From the NCBI GenBank assembly GCA_020284085.1, contig JACEVL010000079.1:186001-250000 (forward strand): a stretch of 64,000 nucleotides of DNA, in the 5' to 3' direction. The DNA comes from Aporrectodea caliginosa. Its lineage: Eukaryota > Annelida > Clitellata > Crassiclitellata > Lumbricidae. The notes below the pieces were generated by a model, which was not told where the DNA came from, searched no databases, and saw nothing but the letters and a program-made list of their open reading frames with translations. Positions 28,901-37,500 of this stretch are shown piece by piece. Every line of letters begins with the position of its first letter. Position 1 is the first letter of the stretch. The position numbers and the translations under genes are program-made.

Positions 28901-28985
28901 GGGCTATTGAAGACTCGCCAGTTTTTGAGTTGTTTTTCATGTTGTACTCGGAAACAATGTCTGTAGGCTGAAATTCACCAATAAC
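25977..28985 (-). CDS. RBR (RING1-IBR-RING2) E3 ubiquitin ligase copy B, exon 2
   Basis: RBR ligases pass ubiquitin from an E2 to a RING2 cysteine and then to a substrate. Here the last 208 residues form the module (numbering with M at 28,991): RING1 from 797 (CPVCLSE, CGHAYCKEC, CAFRKC), IBR at about 880-935 (CVQRRCGGMC, CLWCQGRFCLQC, FHGTKAC) and RING2 from about 953 (CPNCRIAILKEEGCSNVFC, CKRYICWNC), with the probable catalytic cysteine at about 966. The first roughly 790 residues match no domain I know; the region just before RING1 (KVYIYGDPSNKNQSANILK) and the overall plan recall the tail of DEAH11/12-type helicase-RBR proteins, but no helicase motifs are seen. ATG at 28,991 lies inside a probable acceptor (TTTCTTCATATGCAG, then GTTATTGG), so I place the exon start at 28,985 with a phase-0 join to 31,434-31,493, giving 1,022 aa. 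No introns inside this 3-kb exon. Tandem paralogue of copy A. Confidence 0.88.
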   Translation of the reverse strand, partial: VIGEFQPTDIVSEYNMKNNSKTGESSIAQSQEFYLKRQKFLEECLEKDILLEGLITSVFMDESSLTDVFESGITKAANFSELGDIQTVMSAVSQCCMKLHTKSGKKRSQQVSWFHKNGFKETKFKKIDKHLRDRYIEVIALVSDLKKPTILSFNKDVQLVHETMMEIMAKLWYNRLCIYQGHKDLGYMQISSKVAGLIGRKSCYGLANKPPRFVLALDALNNDHIPEELNLLVCIGDDLAASILSKYHNTTPKDMVDQFFCIPVAKEYMSFELGTLASSEIFCERLKLVCGHVIKVLYDIDIKQLSVLCSKVGCDRVKSALEEELKSLQMELETKELEIPFPNLHSPLRMQIGQGLQCLGITGFQWFHGKQLREVHIRKCASTSDSSEAAEIFPTYEQDESFICKKKIEDLCNHQHMSATENAAKYECYTESLIAKQTNILVDDIIVFDSSVEVILHCLITDKVKDEMNGNGFVSFKDAKTIVIAGVIWVFTEAGLTTDGRENSTAIWAQANSENPNQFELKLVFPNVYAAMAGARCIESISRPNFSIILRHPTKLATDLKTIRIMMTRNCYQVIEKALQELLGRMQQENVVESWIIQDSFLSVNPSNIDLQVLVSVTATENCHMRSLAQNLEDFFQPAKVTFDNLQLHYLQSNDGTKFLKFLMHFTKTCIHLPEFHKKVYIYGDPSNKNQSANILKRQLAEKLNSCGLNWYLFDFDKTCFSSNALKILYHNMRFHLDKLKCSKDISQYFLFEDRPELWLETKADVFKRYSDKIKSTLLQRIDVQLDIKSSSPECPVCLSENLEASSKACYLLSACGHAYCKECLLQYIIQSTRDRNLPIKCAFRKCDKAFSAGELWYICGIVQYYDTRKILRNVLKSFIAENAASFGLCVQRRCGGMCVIYEQDKMKACLWCQGRFCLQCNSRFHGTKACDESWSARDWLNENGRTRKSCPNCRIAILKEEGCSNVFCAWCKRYICWNCGRFHSKTSDECYATYAHMNTCR

Positions 28986-31433
28986 CTGCATATGAAGAAA
29001 ACACAGTATGATACGTGGATTACCTAGGGTGAAGACACATAGCGGGACAGTCCTGGAATTGACTAAAAAAAAGTTGTGTTCAGGACAGTTAAGGGGTTAA
29101 GCTACACGTAATAGATGCACTTGTCCACTATTAAGGCTTAGACAATGAAACTTATAGCGCTCTTTCCAATGAAGCCTGCTCCTAATTGAATATGACTTAG
29201 ATTGGAACTACTGTGGACTGTGGTGCCCCCGTATTAGCACAAAAGAATTGTGGTCACCTTAAGTTCAATGTAGTATCTTTCCTTAATGTACGTTAAGGTT
29301 ACAATTTTTGTCAACTCAGTATAACTAATAAACATGTATTTCCATAATAGGATGTTGCAAGTGTTTATCTTCCTTCTGTGGTCTCTCTTCTACAAATTTC
29401 ATTTTAATCTAGCATCACATACAAAATCACAAATAAACTCCAACAAGTCTGCTCATCCACCCCATTGCAAAGTCATTCAATTTGCCACTTTTGTTTCATT
29501 CTACTAGAACATTTTGTCCCGAGCATATAACTGAACTTTTTAAACTATACCAATTCCCTTCTTCTCTGTCATCATTTTGTGAATATCTATGTCAGACACC
29601 ATAAATATTTTCAACCATGATATCACACTAGTTCACTGTAATTACAACTTAGTGTACTGCTCTCTTTTTGAAAGAAAGAAGTAACAAATGGTTGCCTTGA
29701 TTTAATTAATCACATTTAGTAATGAAAATTCTACCAGTTCCAAGTTCCAACTTTAATCTGTTTCTGCTGTTTCTCCCATTTTTTTATTAAAACACTTTAA
29801 ACTGTTTAAAATCTGTTAAATACAAACACTTTTTTACTAAATGAATATGAAACTCATTGGCAATCGTATGCTTAAATTGGCGAAGAAAAATGAAGTCATA
29901 TTGTGCAATAAAGCTAGACCTCAAAAGGCAATAAACTTAGACCTCTCCAGTCTCCACACTGTTACTAAAACTGCCTCAACAACATTGATCTTGAGGATTG
30001 CCTTTTTAGATACTAGTGAAAACTGCTTTCATTGCATGGTACAAATCTTGTGTAGGACTGAGAAATTAAGATGATTTAACTGTTACACTTAGCAGACCTA
30101 TATGTAATAGTTACACCAGCATGCATTAGAGTTAACATAAATGTCAGTGATGAGATGAAATAAAGTCGAGATGCAGATCATGGCGACAAGATATCGTATG
30201 AGATTTTTAATATATTCATAGAGGGTTTAAGCCATAATAGGTAATCTGATTATGAGATGTATCTGAACATTTCTATCTGAGCATTTTGAGCGCCTTTCAA
30301 CAACCTCACAAAGATGCAGTAACTTTGCCAATAATTAGCGAATCAATATAAATCCTTTATCGTAATCTTGAAAGTTCTACAGTGCCCAAAAATAAAGTTA
30401 TGCGAACCACCTTATTCATTGGCACTAAGCCAAAACCAATTGATAGGCAGATATGGTGAAACTGGGTTCCAGGTCAAGATACATGGGTCAGGCAGGCAGA
30501 CAGTTATGTATCTGTTCCTCACTCCTATGTCCATCCAAACTTTCTCCTACTCAACAAAACCCACATTTGCAGCTCTTAGAGCTGCTTCCTGTCTCTGGTC
30601 ACTGTTTAAAATTGAAGCACTGAAAGAGGAATGAGGAAGATGCCAAATCAATTATCAGGAAGATGTGGAATCACAGTGGGATTTGTGGAAAAATTAGATA
30701 AGGAGTTTAGTGAGTGAACCGACCCGACAACTGTAGCAAGCTATATTTGCACCTGTCTCTGTGCCAAGCGTAAATCTAAATATATATATATATATATATA
30801 TATACAGACTTTAATTTGTTGTTGTTAAATTTTATTACATTTATGACGGATATTTCAAGTCTTTTTTCTTTAGTCGTGGCTGGGCCGGGAGTGCTCCTGA
30901 GTAGGTTCTTGAAGGGCACTATAACAATGCTCTGTTCTACATAGAGTAGTGGTAATATCACTGGCGTGCAGAGCAGTAGGAAGAGGAATCATTTCCCGCA
31001 ACCCTCCCAAAGGTCCACTCAGCCTATCATTCGCTAGATGGCGCGTTGGTAGAATCAGATGTAGGACGTGATGGGTGCCTTGCATGGCTGCCGTATACAG
31101 TTAAATTCGACTCCTGTAATAACTTGTGATCATCCGTTCATACTTCAAACTGAATTGTAATCATACCACAGTATAAATAATCATATACTGCGTTTGTCGG
31201 TTGGAATTAATAAAGACTATGATTATTATTGATTGAATGAATGAATTTCATATTTCAAGATAAAGTAATCAGTTTCATAATTAAATCAATCTGTTTCAAA
31301 ATTTGCGCCGCCCCTCTTGAGTTGCGCCCAGTGCCATGGCACCGCTGGAATACCTTTGGCTACGGCACTGTCTGGATTAAATAAATCGACATTTAAGTAG
31401 GCTACATTTAAGTAGTTAATGTGCGATAACTAC
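28986..31433 (-). other. Intron of RBR copy B
   Basis: About 2.45 kb. It matches the intron of copy A in blocks and lacks the insertions found there. A decayed exon-1-like relic (ATGGGAGAAACA, TAA at codon 9) lies at 29,753-29,779. An (AT)n microsatellite is at about 30,779-30,804. A LINE/SINE cluster is at 30,868-31,245. A hAT-type end (GCTACGGCACTG) lies at about 31,359-31,370, its partner not found. Confidence 0.6.
30868..31245. repeat. LINE 3' scrap and SINE-like repeat
   Basis: 30,868-30,925 resembles the LINE 3' end at 62,405-62,465 (GTGGC, GAGTAGGTTC, TTGAAGG). The following segment, from CCTCCCAAAGGTCCACTC at about 31,003 to ATTGAATGAATGAAT, closely matches 42,428-42,620, so it is a short interspersed repeat with a (GAAT)n tail. 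Confidence 0.6.
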
Positions 31434-31493
31434 CTCACTGCGCGAATCTTCGACCAGTTCCAACTCTGGATCAGTTTCTTCTGTTTCTCCCAT
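31434..31493 (-). CDS. Probable exon 1 of RBR copy B (20 codons)
   Basis: Minus strand ATG at 31,493-31,491; translation MGETEETDPELELVEDSRSE; GTAGTT donor; phase 0, which joins in frame to GTTATTGG of exon 2 at 28,985. The acidic N-terminus resembles copy A's exon at 14,767-14,817. The repeat of the same exon architecture in both copies is the main support; there is no transcript evidence. Confidence 0.62.
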
Positions 31494-31623
31494 TTTAAAA
31501 TTAAAATGCTTTAAACTGTTAAAATTTGTTAAACGCGAATAGGCCTATAGTTTTACTAAACGAGTGTGGAAAGCGCTGACAATCATAATGTTTAAATAGG
31601 CAAAATAAACATGATGTAGTATT

Positions 31624-33268
31624 CAGTGGCGTAGCTAGGATTTTATCATAGGGGATGCGTAATGTAAAGCAGTAGTTTGCAGAGAACAAGGGAGGTTTAA
31701 AAGGCGATTTCCGGAGGCATATAATTTTAGACAATCACAAAATCAAATTTCTCGATACCTTACTACTTTCTTATATTAACAGATTCGTTTGGGGCAAATA
31801 GACAACAGTATGTAGGCCTACAAAAAGCGTAGCCGACATAGTTACCTTTTCACGGTCGATGCGTAGTGCTAGGCCAGGTCTACGATTCTGGTGGAGTGTA
31901 GAACTCAATCAAAAATCGAAATTTGTCTGAATCCGCTAACTTCAGGGGAGAATTGTCGGGGGGGGGGGTTCAATTACCCACAGTTCTTCTTAGGATCCCA
32001 TAGTAAAGTCTACATTTCATACCCAAACTGCACATAAATCAACGTCTAACCCCTCCCCAGTTATTTTTTGACAATTCCCATACTGGCTAACTTTGCACCA
32101 ACAGCTAATCCAAAATAATTCTGATGACCAACATCTGTTACTGTGCTCGCCTCTGAATCCCTCTGACTGAGCAACTTTACTGTGTTCAATGACACAGCTT
32201 TTAAATCCTTTTCGTTAACAACACTGCCAGTAGAATTATCTGCAGTGCGAACTTCTTCAGTCCTATTTCCATGATCACTAATTTGCTTTCTTTTTGTGAA
32301 GAAATTCAATAGATCATTTGCTCTATAACGCTTCATCGTAATCGTAATCGAGTATTTATATAGCGCAACTCGCAACCAGAGGCGTTCCCGATCCTGGCCA
32401 CTGTCTTCACTGGTAAATAGAGATGTCTTCAGGCGCTGGCGGAACTCGTCAAAAGAAATAGAAAAGGTGGGTTCTGAGAGACTGAGGCAACCGGTTCCAG
32501 CTAGTGAGACCCACAATATCGAAGCTCCTAGACTGGGCCGTAGAAGTACGCACCCGCGGGACAAACAAGTGACCACGGGCCGAGGAACCAAGTGACCACA
32601 GGCCGAGTCATGTGTAGTGCGTGCATGCCACATGGCTTGTACAGAGACAGTGAAAGAGACAGACTGCGACAGAGAGAGAGCGCGAGAGCGAGAGAAAACG
32701 AGAGAGAGACAGCGAGACAAAGTGACAGAGAAACGGAGACAGAGCGAAAGAGATACAGAGCGAAAGAGAGACGAACAAGGCAGATATTATTTCAGGCGTT
32801 TCTTATCGCTCGGGCTGAGTGATATACCCCTAAAGGGCATGTAGTGCAAGCAGTGGTTGGAATCATGTCTGGCTGCATTTTGGCATGAATCCGGATGAAT
32901 GTATCTTCTTACATGTACAACCTACTATAGGTCAAATACTTCGACACTTTAGGTGACCCTTATAGAGCTCGAGACAGAAGACACCACACATACATACACA
33001 TGTGGCCCTCTGTATCACGTACGTGTCATGAAGCATCCGTGATATACAGGCTCAGACTGCAGAGAGGTTTGCTGTGGCCTTTTGAACACCCTCCGTGGCC
33101 GAGGCTATAATTATATACATCATCAGCTGGAACAATTGGCGAAATTTAACTTCGAAATAACAATGAAATTTGTGAGCTAGGAGGAAATGAAAGAAAGAGT
33201 ATGCCCCAAAACAGAATGTGACAGAGGGTGCGTACGCACCTTACGCACCTTGTATGGCTACGCCACTG
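31624..33268 (-). mobile_element. hAT transposon, 1.65 kb, degenerate, perfect 8-bp target duplication
   Basis: Ends CAGTGGCGTAGC and GCTACGCCACTG; GTAGTATT flanks it at 31,616-31,623 and 33,269-33,276. Minus-strand N-terminal transposase remnant at about 32,061-32,330 (KRYRANDLLNFFTKRKQISD, VNEKDLKAVSL) of the TTF-zinc-finger/ZMYM-like hAT type; the catalytic domain is gone. A LINE 3' fragment is nested at about 32,337-32,620. A (GA)-rich stretch with GAGACA words lies at about 32,650-32,780. Confidence 0.9.
32337..32620 (-). mobile_element. LINE 3' end nested in the hAT element
   Basis: Minus-strand words LSLSEPTFSISFDEFRQRLKTSLFTSED and LGASILWVS, then TATATAAATACTCG and a (GATTAC)n tail at about 32,337-32,350. 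Same family as 24,060-24,592. It fuses by chance with the hAT remnant into one 219-codon frame. Confidence 0.7.
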
Positions 33269-33276
33269 GTAGTATT

Positions 33277-33797
33277 GTGCAATTGCCAACTCCACGTTGC
33301 GCAAGGATCTATTATACAAAATATCTAAATATAGATTCGTGCACATTGCGCAACCGAGGAGCTTGCGGAAATCTTTTATTGAATATTCATGACGTTCGTG
33401 CGAAGACTAGAGCGGTCTACCCCACGTACCCCAGTGTAGCCAGTAGCCTAGGCCTACATGTCAAATCGTATTGTTTTCGTATGTTTTTTCTCTTCGGATG
33501 GTTACAGAAATAAATAATTGATTGATTGATTGATCGATCGATCGATCGATTGATCATATTCCTGCCAGACTGCCCATATGGAGTCATAGCTAGGCATTAG
33601 GACCTAAGTTCCCATAATTATGGGGCCCGTATAAAGCCCAAATGTGAGTCCCATCTAATGCTGTGATGGGTAATTATAAGTAAGTATAATTATGTCCTTT
33701 ATTGAAAAGCCAACTGCTGACCGCATTTTGGTGTAGGCTACTTCGTTCATTTTACTTCCTACAAAAGGTTCTGTTCCACAATCCTTTGCCTTCCAAG
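33277..33797. other. Noncoding flank with ATTG/ATCG microsatellite
   Basis: Continues the region upstream of RBR copy B after the hAT insertion (TTGTGCAATTGCC, compare 14,945). A tetranucleotide microsatellite (ATTG then ATCG) lies at about 33,510-33,553. No gene. Confidence 0.5.
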
Positions 33798-34085
33798 TAG
33801 GGCAGTCCCTAATTCACGGTCAAAAAGTGAAAAAATCACGGCATACTTTTGCAAAAATCAAAAAATTCACGGCACCGTGCCAAAAAATTCACGGCACCGT
33901 GAAAATTTTTTTGGTCGTCGGCGCCATTTTTGACGTGTTTTTGTAGAAAAAGTGCTGAAAATGTGAAAAATCACGGAAAATCACGGGAAAAGGCAATATT
34001 CACGGCAAACGGCAAAATTCACGGCAAACGGCGAAATTCACGGTTTCCCTGATCTCCGTGAATTCGTGATTTAGGGACTGCCCTA
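33798..34085. mobile_element. hAT-like MITE, family 1, second copy
   Basis: 288 bp; ends TAGGGCAGTCCCTAATTCACG and CGTGATTTAGGGACTGCCCTA; 8-bp duplication CTTCCAAG at 33,790-33,797 and 34,086-34,093. Same family as 5,698-6,057 but without the TTTTCGAGGGGG minisatellite in the middle; instead it has AATTCACGGCACCGTG inverted words. Confidence 0.88.
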
Positions 34086-34093
34086 CTTCCAAG

Positions 34094-34555
34094 CTCTGTC
34101 GATCATTCAGTTCATTCTCAACGAAACCGAGCTGCTTCCTCTCTCTGTTCTCCCACACACCAGACTCGATCGGAACTCCACCTCTGCCACCATGCCCACA
34201 TCAAGCCCATTATTATAGGACCCATGTTCATCTATGGGCGGTGTATAGATCTCGAGATTACGATACCATAATCATGTCGTCTTTTTATAGCGACCATTGT
34301 CCTCGACCCTACTAATAATTAAGTGCTAACATATTTCATAAGTAAATGAAAAATTAGGTATTATTCTGATTATTAAGAAACAACTTTACCGAGTTTAGTT
34401 TGTAAATCATAGCGCATAAGCAACACGTCATTAAGTACAGACTCTGCATTTTAATGTGTACTCTGTTGTAAAAATTCAAAGATTTTGTGTTTTTAAAAAT
34501 AACTGATTAGATTTAGTTAATTAAGTTGTGTTTGATTTCTTGAGTTTTTTTCACG
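34094..34555 (+). promoter_or_regulatory. Probable promoter and 5' UTR region of ACTL6
   Basis: 462 bases up to the ATG. The beginning (GAGCTGCTTCCTCTCTC) resembles a block in both RBR introns, so part is repeat-derived. No TATA or initiator stood out; the transcription start cannot be placed. Confidence 0.35.
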
Positions 34556-37500
34556 ATGAGCGGCGGAGTTTACGGCGGAGGTTTGTAGTTTAAGAGTTGG
34601 TTTTACCCGCTGATCAGAACTTATGGAAGGCTCGTCCTTTGTGATGTTTAGGACCTATACCCTCGTAACCATCGATGCTCGTAACACACATTTGTGTTAT
34701 AATTTAAATTATAATTTAAATTGAAAACAGGTGCTGAAAATCGTTGCTTGCTGGATTTTCTTTTGAATAAGCGCAAAGTTTATTTTCTATAGGTAATTCA
34801 TTTTGGGAGCCATGACCTAACTGTGTTGTATCAGCATTCGTGTTATAATAATAATAATAATAGGCACTGGCTACGGTACCGTCCGGACGGTACCGTTATT
34901 TCTTTTCTACGGTACCGTCCGCAAATAATCTATGGCCGATTGCACTTATCTATGGCGTGAAAGCCTAACCATCAATAGCGCAGTAGTTAAGAGATGAACG
35001 AAACTAACCCTAACCCTGACCCTAACCGACCCTCACGACGCCTAATTTGACACTAAACGACCACACGAATACTAACCTGGCCCTAACCGACCCTCAAGTT
35101 GTCGGCCATGGAAAAATTCGACGCGAAGACAACAACTTAACGTGACAGGCTTTTGCCAATATTTATTTCAACCGGATGTACACGCCATAGATATGTGCAA
35201 TCGCCCATAGATTATTTGCGGTCGGTACCGTAGAAAAGAAATAACGGTACCGTCCGGACGGTACCGTAGCCAGTTCGATAATAATAATATCTTTTCTTTA
35301 ATAAGCGCCTGACAAGCGCACTGCGCTGTACATTTACATGTTATGCAATTTAAACCTTAACTACTAACAGAACAGACAGCCTGCAATACACGGCGCTAAT
35401 GGCAGCCTACAAAGCATATCCGCCTAACGGGGGGGCTCGAACTCGGTACCTCTCGGTCTCTGTGCCAGATGTTATCCAATGCGCCACGGAATGAAGGAAT
35501 GAAGGATGTAGTTACAGGTCTTCAGAGTACTTACCTTTTATGACACCCCTTCAAGATATCTACTTGACGGTGCTTCCAGCCTCGGTCTGACGAAACAGCA
35601 GCTTTTAATTTTGACAGAAGTTGCCAGGAATGTATACTTGAATCTTGGAAGATCAAAAGAAAGACCATTTCAGACAGACACTGCCACAACAAAACACAAT
35701 GGTGCATTATAGGAACATAAAGTTCACCACAGCCATGGAACAACAAACAATCTGTGGCTGACCAAAAGTAAATTAGTACAGTTCTCATGTCCCATGTGGT
35801 GGAATGTGGGAGGCACTCATGACTTACTCAGACCCTTGAGTCAGCAGTGGACAAATCCCAAGGTTGTTTACATGGGACCAGCTCATTGCAGGACTCGTTG
35901 AGTGCATTTTCCTACTTGCCATGTAGTGCTGACCTCTATTTTAGATTTTGATTACCGGTAGTTTGAACAGTCACTGTGTGCTGAGTGGTCAAGTTTTGTT
36001 GCAGATGAAGTTGGTTCACTTGTATTTGACATTGGATCGCATTCTGTGCGAATTGGATATGCAGGCGAAGATATTCCAAAGGTACGGTACATAGAATTAT
36101 TAAAACATGTGATGTTGCAAAATACTCTTGTGGAAGTTTAATTTAAATATACAGTTTTTTGTCATCTAATCCTGTTTCACCTCTTGCACATCAAAATCCT
36201 TATTTGGATCATGCGTACAATTCATGTTGTCTGATGTTTAGTAACTGGATATTTGTAATTTATTAAAATAAAGTGAAACCTTTGTACTGACCAGTGTTGC
36301 AATCCTTTGAAAGATTAAATACAAGGTTATGGAAACTTGCTGCCAGATTTATCTGTCCAATTGTTTTGCATGTATAATCTTGTCATCTACTTTTCTAATG
36401 TAAGCTAATCTATTCTAATTACTTCTAGCGCCGTGATAGTAATAATGCACTTGGCAACATTTGATGGTGGCTTGAAGTGAGGCTTTAGTAAAAAATCGTA
36501 ATCTCATGGAGAAGTCCATTGAAATCAAGTTGGCTGTGTCAACTCTCCTAACACAGCCCTGTTTTTCACAACTTTCTGTGTTGCTCACTGAAGAAAGCCT
36601 TGGAAGTCAAGATGTGTTAAAGATGCTGAAAATTGTGCTGCAGTGATGACAATGCATCTCGCAATCAAGTTGTGCTACTTTGTCTGATTAGAGATTCAGC
36701 TGACTATAGAATTCTTCATTGCATCTCATCAATTGTCTGCTTTCTTTTGTTATCCATTTAAGTGCCTGCCTCAGAATTATGTATTTGATGTTGCATAATT
36801 GTAAGTTTTTGCTCAATGTACTTTCAGGCTGACTTTCCAACAGCAGTTGGTGTCATTTCTGGTGGAGATGAAATGGTTGACATGGATGACCATTCAAACA
36901 GCTGTGATACCAAGGCAGAAAAGAAGTACTACTTTGACACCGTGAATATCAAAGTACCTCGTAAAAACATGGAAATGACGACCTGTCTTAGAGATGGAAT
37001 GGGTAGGAACGCACTCCATAAAAATGAATGGTACTTTGTGGAATGTCAACTTGCAACTACTGTGAAACTTTGTTATTTATGCACAAAAGAATATAATAAT
37101 TGCTTTCATTGTCAGTTGCTAACAGTGAGTGATTGGGGGTGGAATCTGTTTATTATATGCTTTGGATTTTGGGGGTTTTAAAATCACTTAAACCCTTTAA
37201 CAACGAGAGCGATTAGTTTTCCATGCATTTTAGTACACGCTCGCCGTTAAAATGTTAACTTGTCGCTGTAGTTTGGCTTTACATGATTTCAAGCTTCAGA
37301 AGTATGAAATGTTGCTCTGCAGATATATGTTGTTTATGTTGAGTCAAATTATTCATTGCAGTTGAAGACTGGGATCTGTTTGAGCGACTGATGGACTATG
37401 TTTATGACAAGCAGGTTAAGTCATCACCTGACCTACATCCAGTTCTTATGTCAGAGCCAGCCGTAAGAATCACTCATCTCTTCTTATGTTAACTCGTTCT

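Noticed and set aside
28986..28991. ATG at 28,991 as the start of the RBR protein
   Set aside because: It lies in a pyrimidine-rich acceptor (TTTCTTCATATGCAG) and the copy A counterpart is GTG; a phase-0 exon 1 fits better. Not fully excluded.
33510..33553. Possible regulatory element in ATCGATCG run
   Set aside because: Simple tetranucleotide microsatellite.
35430..35496. tRNA gene
   Set aside because: A and B boxes are present but the cloverleaf is not kept and a SINE body follows; called a SINE.
36816..37181. 121-codon frame and other intron read-throughs in ACTL6 and HTATIP2
   Set aside because: They are real exons running on into introns; the exons are given in the gene entries.
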